Shown: positions 1-5,825 of the stretch, piece after piece
How the letters are laid out: every line of letters begins with the position of its first letter
Numbering within the stretch: position 1 is the first letter of the stretch
NCBI GenBank assembly: GCA_015494385.1
Contig: WGBJ01000540.1
Location: 1-6,298 of the forward strand
Direction of reading: 5' to 3'
DNA: 6,298 nucleotides
Source: Marinosulfonomonas sp.
Lineage (GTDB): Bacteria; Pseudomonadota; Alphaproteobacteria; Rhodobacterales; Rhodobacteraceae
Notes under the pieces: generated by a model
What the model was told of the DNA's origin: nothing
Databases searched by the model: none
The model's input: only the letters and a program-made list of their open reading frames with translations
Translations under genes and position numbers: made by a program

Positions 1-245
1 TCGAGAAAACCGAAACCGGCGCGGGACAGCGGCGCAAGGGCCACGGCGTTTTTGTCAAAACCGGCGGCAAGGCCAACGGGGTTGGGCAGCTTCAACCCCG
101 CAACCGTGGTGCGCAGGCGGGGCGAGGTATAGATGCCGGGCAGCGGCACCAGCCCGCTGTTCAGCGCCTTGAGCGACAGGGCGTGCGCCTGTTCCGGATC
201 CAGCCGGTGCAGGGCCGCAATACCAAGGCGCTCGACCAGCTTCAT
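1..245 (-). CDS. pyrD: Dihydroorotate dehydrogenase (quinone), class 2, N-terminal part
   Basis: Oxidises dihydroorotate to orotate with a membrane quinone as acceptor, the fourth step of de novo pyrimidine synthesis; class 2 enzymes sit on the inner face of the cytoplasmic membrane. I translated the minus strand from the ATG at 245: it begins [20 protein letters not shown] and stays open to the window edge (81 full codons). The first 40 or so residues fit the amphipathic N-terminal helices used by class 2 enzymes for membrane and quinone contact, including the H-x-LDPE-x-AH pattern. Residues about 53-64 read [12 protein letters not shown], the FMN-binding signature of the family. The start overlaps the stop of the DUF952 gene as ATGA, suggesting translational coupling. 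The remaining roughly three quarters of the protein, including the catalytic serine, lie outside the window. Confidence 0.95.
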   Translation of the reverse strand, partial: MKLVERLGIAALHRLDPEQAHALSLKALNSGLVPLPGIYTSPRLRTTVAGLKLPNPVGLAAGFDKNAVALAPLSRAGFGFL

Positions 246-580
246 GTCATTTCTGCCGGAAAGATATGCGCTCCGTTTTCAAAGGGCAGCAGTTTGGCCC
301 ACAACACTTCGGCACGTTTCAGGGGCCGGTAGAGATGCGGAAACAGATCACCCCCGCGCGAGGGCTCCCATTTGATCGCGTCGCCCATGTCGTCGGCCTC
401 GAAGGCAACCAGCATCAGACCATCCACACCGGCAAAATATTTCGCCGCTGTTTCGCCGGCCTGTGCGGCGGTGGAAAAATGGATAAACCCGTCGGCCAGA
501 TCAATCGGCGCGCCAAGGGTTTCACCGTTTGTGTCAAGTTCGGCCCATTCGGACCCGAGGAAGATTTTATAAATTTGCAT
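242..580 (-). CDS. DUF952 family protein
   Basis: Small cytosolic protein of 112 residues and unknown biochemical role. It matches the DUF952 family along its whole length: an N-terminal IYKI strand, the DGFIHFST motif near residues 30-37, a conserved [10 protein letters not shown] helix, and the block [18 protein letters not shown] near residues 70-87. The invariant-looking H, S, T, W, E and R residues suggest a small-molecule or nucleotide site, but no reaction is established to my knowledge. The ATG at 580 is chosen because the family begins directly with this strand; there is no strong Shine-Dalgarno upstream (the preceding bases are C-rich). Its stop overlaps the pyrD start by four bases, so the pair is probably one operon. 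I remember this arrangement as common in Rhodobacterales, but that is recollection rather than a search. Confidence 0.88.
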   Translation of the reverse strand: MQIYKIFLGSEWAELDTNGETLGAPIDLADGFIHFSTAAQAGETAAKYFAGVDGLMLVAFEADDMGDAIKWEPSRGGDLFPHLYRPLKRAEVLWAKLLPFENGAHIFPAEMT

Positions 581-638
581 GGGGGTGACATGCCGTTTTG
601 AAACGCAATCGTCAAGGCTTTGACTCTTGGTCGCTACA

Positions 639-657
639 TCGCCACGATACGCGGTGA
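639..657. promoter_or_regulatory. Imperfect dyad, possible operator
   Basis: TCGCCACGATACGCGGTGA reads as two 8-base arms (TCGCCACG and CGCGGTGA) around a 3-base centre; the arms agree at six of eight positions when one is reverse-complemented. It lies just downstream of the candidate -35 TTGACT and upstream of the ribosome binding site of the 5'-nucleotidase gene, where a repressor would act. I do not recognise the regulator, and a chance dyad of this quality is possible. Confidence 0.25.
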
Positions 658-672
658 ATCAGTTCAACCAAC

Positions 673-678
673 AGGGGG
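673..678 (+). promoter_or_regulatory. Ribosome binding site of the 5'-nucleotidase gene
   Basis: AGGGGG lies six bases before the ATG at 685, a good purine-rich Shine-Dalgarno sequence at normal spacing. It fixes the start of the downstream gene, whose first residues then form a proper signal peptide. Confidence 0.75.
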
Positions 679-684
679 ATTCCC

Positions 685-2220
685 ATGCTTACTCGTACCA
701 AAACCACCTTTCGCGGTCTGACCGCTGCCATTCTGGGCGGCACAGCGATTGCAGCAGCCACACTGGCACCGGCCTATGCTGAAGAGCCGATCAAGATCAC
801 CATTCTGGGTGTTGGCGATATTTACCAGTTCAACGGTGATGGCGATGCCGGTGGTTTTGCCCGCCTGAACGCTGTGGCCCGGGCCGAACGTGCGGCCAAC
901 CCGAATACGATCTATGTGTTTGATGGCGATATGCTGTCGCCGTCCATCCTGTCGGGGTTTGACAAGGGGCAGAACACGGTTGAACTGACCAATCTGGTGC
1001 CTTTTGACATTGCAGTGCCGGGCAACCATGAATTCGACTTCGGCGTTGACAATTTCATGGAGAAAATGGCCGCCTCGAATTACCCTTGGGCCGCGATCAA
1101 TATTACCAATGGTGACGGATCACCAGTCGAGGGCCTTGGCGGTGTGATGTGGAAGGAAATCGAAGGGCTGAAGATTGCCCTGATTCCGGTGGCACAGGAC
1201 ACCACCCCCGAGGTGACAAGCTCGGAAGATCTGAAATTCGCACCCACTGTTGAAAGCGGTGTCGCCGCGGCCAAGGCCGCGCGGGCCGAAGGGGCCGATC
1301 TGGTGATTGGCGTGGTGCAAACCGACATGTCCAATGATCGCAAACTGATTGCCAGCGGCGCATTTGACGTGATCCTGTCAGGCGATGACCATTCCTATGG
1401 CACATCCTATGACGGGCGCACGGCCTATGTGGAAACCTCGATCGACGCGCGGTTTCTGTCGCCGATCGATCTGACCGTGACGGTCGGGGAATCCCGCGGC
1501 AAGCGCAAGGTGCGCTGGACCCCCAGCTTCCGCTTTATCGACACGGCCAATGTTGAGCCTGATCCTGAATCGCAGGCGCTGGTTGAAGCGTTTGAAAAGC
1601 AGCTGGACGACAGCCTGAATGTTGAAATCGGCGCGACCAAAGGGATGCTGGATTCCCGTCGCAATGTAGTGCGTGGCGAAGAATCCGCGATGGGCAACCT
1701 GATTGCCGACGCTATCCGGGATGCAACCGGTGCCGATATTGCCATTGCCAATGGCGGCGGTATCCGTGGCGATCGCACCTATGACGCGGGCACGGTTCTG
1801 ACCCGTCGCGATATTCTGACGGAATTGCCGTTCGGCAACGTCACCGTTGTGACCGAACTGCCCGGCAGTCAGGTTCTGGCCGCGCTGGAAAACGGCGTCA
1901 GTCAGGTTGAAAAGGGCGCCGGTCGCTTCCCGCAGGTATCGGGCATGACCTTTGTTTATGACCCCAGCGCCCCGGCCGGTTCGCGCATCGTTTCGGTGAA
2001 AGTCGGCGGCGAGGATCTGGATCCGAACAAGACCTACAAACTAGCCACCAATGATTACATCCTTGGCGGCGGTGACGGTTACAGCGCATTGGGCGGTGGC
2101 CGGATGCTGGTTGATGCGGCAAACGGCAATCTGATGGCCAATGACGTGATCGATTATGTTCTGAAGAACGGTGGCGTGAGTGCCTCGGTCGAAGGCCGGA
2201 TCAAAACTGTCGGCAACTAG
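685..2220 (+). CDS. Secreted 5'-nucleotidase/UshA-family metallophosphatase with altered metal site
   Basis: A 511-residue exported protein of the UshA/5'-nucleotidase family, whose members remove phosphate from nucleotides or related compounds in the periplasm. Residues 1-32 form a signal peptide (basic start, alanine-rich core, AYA before E33). The metallophosphatase domain covers about 36-275, with D45 in GDIY, D82 in FDGD, and GNHEFDFG at 113-120 (N114, H115). The C-terminal nucleotidase domain covers about 315-480, with GNLIADAIRDATGADIAIAN at 337-356 followed by GGGIR, PFGNVTVV at 382-389, and GGGDGY at 461-466, the usual substrate-binding loop. Length is typical. Three histidines that usually bind metal are replaced: the DxH motif has Y47, the strand normally ending in TH has Q212, and the GHxH motif reads GDDH (D234). 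The enzyme may therefore use another metal or substrate, or be inactive. It is transcribed alone, with its own ribosome binding site and terminator. Family certain, activity uncertain. Confidence 0.9.
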   Translation: MLTRTKTTFRGLTAAILGGTAIAAATLAPAYAEEPIKITILGVGDIYQFNGDGDAGGFARLNAVARAERAANPNTIYVFDGDMLSPSILSGFDKGQNTVELTNLVPFDIAVPGNHEFDFGVDNFMEKMAASNYPWAAINITNGDGSPVEGLGGVMWKEIEGLKIALIPVAQDTTPEVTSSEDLKFAPTVESGVAAAKAARAEGADLVIGVVQTDMSNDRKLIASGAFDVILSGDDHSYGTSYDGRTAYVETSIDARFLSPIDLTVTVGESRGKRKVRWTPSFRFIDTANVEPDPESQALVEAFEKQLDDSLNVEIGATKGMLDSRRNVVRGEESAMGNLIADAIRDATGADIAIANGGGIRGDRTYDAGTVLTRRDILTELPFGNVTVVTELPGSQVLAALENGVSQVEKGAGRFPQVSGMTFVYDPSAPAGSRIVSVKVGGEDLDPNKTYKLATNDYILGGGDGYSALGGGRMLVDAANGNLMANDVIDYVLKNGGVSASVEGRIKTVGN

Positions 2221-2240
2221 GCCGGACAGATAACAGACAG

Positions 2241-2280
2241 AAACACCCCGCGCCGCAAGTCGCGGGGTGTTTTGCATTTT
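2241..2280 (+). terminator. Intrinsic terminator of the 5'-nucleotidase gene
   Basis: A perfect 12-base stem, AAACACCCCGCG (2241-2252) with CGCGGGGTGTTT (2261-2272), encloses an 8-base loop and is followed by TGCATTTTT. It begins 20 bases after the stop codon. The GC-rich stem and T-rich tail are classic for Rho-independent termination in the plus direction. The SRAP gene starts only 24 bases further on, so it probably has its own promoter or relies on read-through. Confidence 0.92.
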
Positions 2281-2304
2281 TCACGGGCCTGTTAGAGTGA
2301 CCCT

Positions 2305-2967
2305 ATGTGTGGACGATTTGCCCTGACCCTGCCGGTGGACGCGATGGCGCAGATGTTTGCAGCCCTGCCTGCGAACAATCTGCCCGTGACCCCGAATTTC
2401 AACATTTGCCCGACCAACAACGTGTCCGCCGTGGTCAGCGGCGAAGGGCGGCGGCTGGTCTCGATGCGCTGGGGGTTTGTGCCGCAGTGGTATAAAACGC
2501 CAACCGATGGCCCGCTGCTGATCAATGCGCGGGCGGAAACGCTGGCCGAAAAGCCCGCCTTTCGCGATGCCTGCCGCAACCGGCGGTGCCTGATCCCCGC
2601 CACCGGCTTTTATGAATGGAGCAAGGGCGAGGGCGGTGCGCGTCTGCCGTGGTATATCTATCGCGAGGATGGCACGCCGGTGGTATTCGCCGGTATCTGG
2701 CAGCGCTGGGACAAGGGGGATGCCCCGCTGGACACCTGCGCGATTGTCACCACGGGGGCGAATGACGAAATGGCGACGGTGCATCACCGGATGCCGGTGA
2801 TCCTGCCGCCGGACCAATGGGGGCTGTGGCTGGGCGAGGAAGGCAAGGGGGCTGCGACATTGATGCGGCCAGCCCCTGACGGGGTGTTGCACAAGCATCG
2901 GGTCGGGGTTGCGGTGAATTCGAACAAGGCGCAAGGGCCGGAGTTGATCGAGCCGCTAGAACCGTAG
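2305..2967 (+). CDS. SRAP-domain protein, abasic-site DNA-protein crosslinker (YedK/HMCES type)
   Basis: A 220-residue SOS-response-associated peptidase (SRAP) protein. The family, E. coli YedK and human HMCES, recognises abasic sites in single-stranded DNA and forms a thiazolidine crosslink through Cys2 that protects the lesion at stalled forks. All key residues are visible: C2 in MCGRF (exposed after Met1 removal), N74 in INARAET, E104 in GFYEW, and H160 in the H-x-RMP motif. RWGFVP-W at 55-62 and VNSNKAQGPELIEP at 204-217 are further family blocks, and length is normal. The start at 2305 is fixed because Cys2 must follow Met1. There is no good Shine-Dalgarno before it, and I saw no alphaproteobacterial LexA box (GTTC-N7-GTTC or GAAC-N7-GAAC) just upstream, so SOS control is unsupported here. 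The gene end overlaps the DDAH gene tail-to-tail by 12 bases. Confidence 0.95.
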   Translation: MCGRFALTLPVDAMAQMFAALPANNLPVTPNFNICPTNNVSAVVSGEGRRLVSMRWGFVPQWYKTPTDGPLLINARAETLAEKPAFRDACRNRRCLIPATGFYEWSKGEGGARLPWYIYREDGTPVVFAGIWQRWDKGDAPLDTCAIVTTGANDEMATVHHRMPVILPPDQWGLWLGEEGKGAATLMRPAPDGVLHKHRVGVAVNSNKAQGPELIEPLEP

Positions 2968-3735
2968 CGACAGGCAGGACATGCCGCCGTCCAGTTTGGC
3001 ACATTCGCTATTGTCGATTTCCCGCACCTCATAGCCAGCATGACGCAGGCGTTTGGCGGTGTTTGGAAAACCGGCGGCCATGATCACGAATTGGTTAAAG
3101 CGGATGGCATTGGCGCCCGCTTCTTCCCCGTCTGCCGTGTGGATTACATTATAGCCCTCAAAACACCCCGATGCAGCAAGGCGCGGGGTGGACAGGATGG
3201 TTTCTCTGTCCAGCAGGGAGCAATCGGTTTTGAAGTGCAAAACACCTGCGGGAACGATGATGCTGCGCACCTTGTAGCCCCAGTCGCGCAGCAGTCGGGC
3301 CAGCTCATCCACACCGGCCTGATTTGTGCGATCCGACAGGCCGACCAGTATTTCCTTTGGCGTGACCAGAATATCCCCGCCCTCGATAATGCCCGGGCCT
3401 TTGATCTGGCGCACCTCTTTATAGTGATTGCGCAGGGTCGGGGCCATTTCGTCCACTTCGCCCGCACGGCTGGCAGCCCCCGATCGCATCAAGATTGCGC
3501 CTTGGGGCAGGCACAGGGCGGTGTCCTCGACGAAAACACTGTCGGGATAGGCGGGCAGGGGTGGCAGGGTAACCACATCGGCACCGGTTTCGCAAAGGGT
3601 GGCGACATAGGCGTCATGGGCCGCCTGCATGCGTTCCAGATCAGGCGTGCCTATATCAATGGCGCGCAAGCCTTGGGTGATGCTGGCGGCGGGTTTGCGG
3701 GTGATGGCGTGGCGGAATTGATATGTCGGGTTCAT
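2956..3735 (-). CDS. Dimethylarginine dimethylaminohydrolase (DDAH)
   Basis: A 259-residue enzyme of the guanidino-group-modifying superfamily, predicted to hydrolyse NG,NG-dimethyl-L-arginine (and monomethylarginine) to citrulline and a methylamine in the cytosol. The catalytic set is complete: C254 in DGGMSCLS near the C-terminus, H167 in VLHFKTDCSLLD, and E118 in the IIEGGD motif. Probable substrate contacts are D71 (FVEDTA), R84 (MRSG) and R136 (LSDRTN), by comparison with the Pseudomonas aeruginosa enzyme. Length is normal for bacterial DDAH. The ATG at 3735 gives the expected short N-terminus (MNPTYQFRHAITRKP); it lies 16 bases after the upstream M41-like gene and has no strong Shine-Dalgarno, so it may depend on readthrough translation or coupling. 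Arginine deiminase is the main alternative, but the short length and motifs favour DDAH. The 3' end overlaps the SRAP gene. Confidence 0.92.
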   Translation of the reverse strand: MNPTYQFRHAITRKPAASITQGLRAIDIGTPDLERMQAAHDAYVATLCETGADVVTLPPLPAYPDSVFVEDTALCLPQGAILMRSGAASRAGEVDEMAPTLRNHYKEVRQIKGPGIIEGGDILVTPKEILVGLSDRTNQAGVDELARLLRDWGYKVRSIIVPAGVLHFKTDCSLLDRETILSTPRLAASGCFEGYNVIHTADGEEAGANAIRFNQFVIMAAGFPNTAKRLRHAGYEVREIDNSECAKLDGGMSCLSLRF

Positions 3736-3751
3736 GCCGCGTATTCAAACG

Positions 3752-4321
3752 CTATTTGCGGCCAAAGGAAAACAGTTTTTTGGTCCATGTTTCCTTGGGC
3801 GCGCGGGGGACGTATTTGTCCAGCTCGGCCTCAAGATCGGCGCCTTTGATCAGTTCCTCGCCCGCCTCGACCCGTTCGGCCAGAAAGGTGGCGATCGGGA
3901 TGATGGCGTCTTTATATTCAGGCTTGGCGAAAATTTTCAGCGCGATGTCTTCCAGTTCGAACATCACCGCTTCGGCGTCCTCTTCCCCCTTCAGCCCCGC
4001 GATCAGGCGCGACAGTTCATCCACGCGGGCGATGTCGCCGATGCCGCAGGTGTTGCAGGAACAGGCGGTTTCCTCGGCGATCTGGCCGCCGAACAATTCG
4101 ATCACGCGGATCTCCAGCGCCTCGATGAAGGACCCCCAGTCGTTGTTGTTGAACGTCTTGTCGCTGCTCAGGACAGGCGGGCGGGGCAACATGCGGACCG
4201 ACAGGATATGCAGGTTCAGCGCGCGGGCGGTCAGGGCGTGGCCGGCCTCGTAAACGGCCAGACGAAAGGCCAGATCGGCGCATTTGCCTTCGGGGTTCTG
4301 ATGGGATGTTTCGGCATACAT
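3752..4321 (-). CDS. Stand-alone FtsH peptidase (M41)-like protein with degenerate HExxH motif
   Basis: A 189-residue protein I do not recognise by name. Residues 17-35 (LAFRLAVYEAGHALTARAL) resemble the zinc helix of the FtsH peptidase domain, but the first histidine of HEAGH is tyrosine (Y24, E25, H28). Residues 75-108 match the later M41 block: ELFGGQIAEE corresponds to the FtsH segment with GG-x-AEE, and GIGDIARVDELSRLI to the GA-x-xD-I helix that carries the third zinc ligand (D96 here). A CxCxxC cluster (C87, C89, C92) lies between these blocks. No AAA domain, signal peptide or membrane segment is seen; the tail is basic. A longer reading from 4399 exists but would overlap the dynamin gene by 68 bases. 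The start at 4321 is preferred because TAGGA sits eight bases upstream. It follows the dynamin-like gene by 10 bases. The homology is read by eye; a catalytically dead or repurposed peptidase fold is the best guess. Confidence 0.8.
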   Translation of the reverse strand: MYAETSHQNPEGKCADLAFRLAVYEAGHALTARALNLHILSVRMLPRPPVLSSDKTFNNNDWGSFIEALEIRVIELFGGQIAEETACSCNTCGIGDIARVDELSRLIAGLKGEEDAEAVMFELEDIALKIFAKPEYKDAIIPIATFLAERVEAGEELIKGADLEAELDKYVPRAPKETWTKKLFSFGRK

Positions 4322-4329
4322 TTGCTTGG

Positions 4330-4334
4330 TCCTA
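4330..4334 (-). promoter_or_regulatory. Ribosome binding site of the M41-like gene, overlapping the dynamin stop codon
   Basis: On the minus strand TAGGA contains the dynamin stop codon TAG and an AGGA Shine-Dalgarno core, eight bases before the ATG at 4321. Ribosomes ending on the GTPase gene would finish on the site that starts the next gene, which implies translational coupling and settles the choice of the shorter start. Confidence 0.7.
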
Positions 4335-5801
4335 AGTGGTCTTTTCGGCCTTGGCCGGATCGTCCTTGGCAATCGCGGTTTTGCCGGATGGATCGGCATA
4401 GCGGTCGTTCAGGTTCTGGATGTGGGTGGCCACGGTTTCGCGCACGGTGCGCAGATGCTTGCTGGCGCGTTTGCTCCAGCCGGCCGGTTCCACGCGGAAA
4501 ATCGACTGGAAGGCCCCGGCGCTTTTCAGGAAGGCATTTTTCAGGTTCAGTTCAACCTGCCCGTAGGATTCTGACAGCGGTTTGGCGATACGTTTAGCCA
4601 CGAAGCCACGCATCCAGAAATGAAAGGCAAAGGCAAGGATGGCAATGGCCACCACGCCAACAGTTGCGTCGATCCAGTTGGCTTTGATCCAAGCGAAGGT
4701 GAACATTTCCATAGACGGCATCCACTTGAAGTAAACCGCCGCCCCGATGGCCGCAGCCACCAGCGCGCCCAGTGCAATGCCGTCGCCAATCAGCACACCA
4801 CGGCGCCATTTTGCCTTGGCGGTGCGCAGTTTGGGCAGCACGTCATGCTCCAGTTCGTTCGCCACGGTTTCCAGCACCGAAACGATGCGGTAATTGCGCT
4901 GCAGCTCCACTTCGTCCATGCGCTCTTTGATCTTGGCCAGATCGGTGTCGCGTTTGGCGCGGAAGCGTTCGCGCAGGGCCTTGTCCTCGATCGGGCTGGC
5001 GGCCTTTTCGTTATAGATGGTGTAAAACTGCCCCGCCGTCAGACCGGCCTGCGCGATGGCGCGTTGCCATGCGCCGACCACTTCTTCGGGGTTGTCGTCT
5101 TTGGCGGCCGTGTCGATCTGGTTCAGCACATACAGGAATTTCGAGGCATCCGTGCGTGACACCGTGCGGGCCACCAGATGTTCCAGCGTGTCCTGCATCG
5201 CGCCCGGTTCGGGGTGGCGGGCGTCAAAGAACACCAGCACCAGATCGGACAGATCAAGGATGTGGTCGGTGATCCGCAGGGTTGATGTGCGCTGGTCATC
5301 GGCGTCAAATCCGGGGCTGTCGATGATGATCTTGCCACGGATCGCTTCCTTGTCGGTGGTGCGCAATTGCAGATAGCTTTCGATGTGTTTGCCTTCGCCC
5401 TGGGCCACTTTTTCGATCTCGTGACTGATGCGATAGAAGGGAAAACGCGGGTCGGCATCAAGGGCGGAACCGGGCAGGGTCTGGTTGCCGCCACCACTGG
5501 CCGAGCGGTGACAGATCACGGTGAATTTGTCATCCACCGCCTGATTGCCGGTGCTTTGCAGATCATCCCCGACGTAGGCATTGATAAAGGTCGATTTGCC
5601 TGACGAAAACGTGCCCAGCACCGAAATCAGCGGCCACCACGAGATCCGCGAGGCCAGCGATGTTTCCCGATCCAGCAGGCCGGTTTTGTAAAGCAGCTTG
5701 TCGAATTTGTAATAGGTCGGCAGCACCTCGAGCAGCGCGGGGTTTTCGGCCTTTAGATGGCTTTCCAGACGGGCGAGGCGGGATTTCAGAAAGGTGCTCA
5801 T
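4332..5801 (-). CDS. Dynamin-like (EHD-resembling) GTPase with two membrane segments
   Basis: A 489-residue GTPase of the dynamin superfamily, whose members bind GTP, self-assemble and bend, fuse or cut membranes. G1 is GTFSSGKST (63-71), G3 is DSPGF (161-165), G4 is NQID (227-230), and T95 in the FTVICHR stretch is a possible G2 threonine. The segment LPGSALDADPRFPF (109-122) and the FFDARHPEPG stretch (191-200) recall eukaryotic EHD proteins more than classical dynamins. A helical region follows (about 275-333), then two hydrophobic segments, about 335-358 and 377-397, joined by a short loop containing KWMPSMEMF; these look like a hairpin membrane anchor. A cytosolic, basic, helical C-terminus follows (about 398-489). 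The ATG at 5801 lies 24 bases after the TPR gene; the only Shine-Dalgarno-like bases (CGGAA) are somewhat distant. It is likely co-transcribed with its neighbours. Family confident, cellular role unknown. Confidence 0.9.
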   Translation of the reverse strand: MSTFLKSRLARLESHLKAENPALLEVLPTYYKFDKLLYKTGLLDRETSLASRISWWPLISVLGTFSSGKSTFINAYVGDDLQSTGNQAVDDKFTVICHRSASGGGNQTLPGSALDADPRFPFYRISHEIEKVAQGEGKHIESYLQLRTTDKEAIRGKIIIDSPGFDADDQRTSTLRITDHILDLSDLVLVFFDARHPEPGAMQDTLEHLVARTVSRTDASKFLYVLNQIDTAAKDDNPEEVVGAWQRAIAQAGLTAGQFYTIYNEKAASPIEDKALRERFRAKRDTDLAKIKERMDEVELQRNYRIVSVLETVANELEHDVLPKLRTAKAKWRRGVLIGDGIALGALVAAAIGAAVYFKWMPSMEMFTFAWIKANWIDATVGVVAIAILAFAFHFWMRGFVAKRIAKPLSESYGQVELNLKNAFLKSAGAFQSIFRVEPAGWSKRASKHLRTVRETVATHIQNLNDRYADPSGKTAIAKDDPAKAEKTT

Positions 5802-5825
5802 GTCACTATGTTCCGGTTGTCGGCG

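Larger units (their letters stand above)
581..684. promoter_or_regulatory. Divergent intergenic region between DUF952-pyrD and the 5'-nucleotidase gene
   Basis: These 104 bases separate two genes reading outward, so promoters for both directions should lie here. On the plus strand TTGACT at 620-625 is a fair -35 element, but no convincing -10 follows at 17 bases; the nearest candidates around 643-651 (CACGAT or GATACG) are poor. On the minus strand TTGACG (615-610) resembles a -35 box but lies only about 30 bases from the DUF952 start. The promoter assignment is therefore weak, and only the location is well supported. Confidence 0.4.

Noticed and set aside
581..684. LexA-type operator near 662-676 (GTTCAACCAAC...)
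   Set aside because: A GTTC at 662-665 is present, but the second GTTC half-site expected seven bases later is absent.
2281..2934. Minus-strand open frame of 217 codons
   Set aside because: It is antisense to the SRAP gene, whose active-site residues are all intact; its composition (many H, R, P and Q) is typical of a shadow frame.
3164..3190. Hairpin CACCCCG / CGGGGTG that resembles the terminator at 2241-2272
   Set aside because: It lies inside the DDAH coding sequence, has only seven paired bases with a 13-base loop, and lacks a proper T-run in either direction (only four Ts on the minus side).
3040..3849. Long plus-strand open frame of 269 codons
   Set aside because: It lies opposite the DDAH gene, whose catalytic motifs are complete on the minus strand; the plus frame has no recognisable domain and reflects GC-rich codon bias.
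4322..4399. Upstream extension of the M41-like gene to an ATG at 4399
   Set aside because: It would overlap the dynamin-like gene by 68 bases and adds a low-complexity R/P/K-rich N-terminus; the ATG at 4321 has a good Shine-Dalgarno sequence.
3734..4597. Long plus-strand open frame of 287 codons
   Set aside because: It is antisense to the M41-like gene and the end of the dynamin-like gene, has no family motifs and no ribosome binding site.
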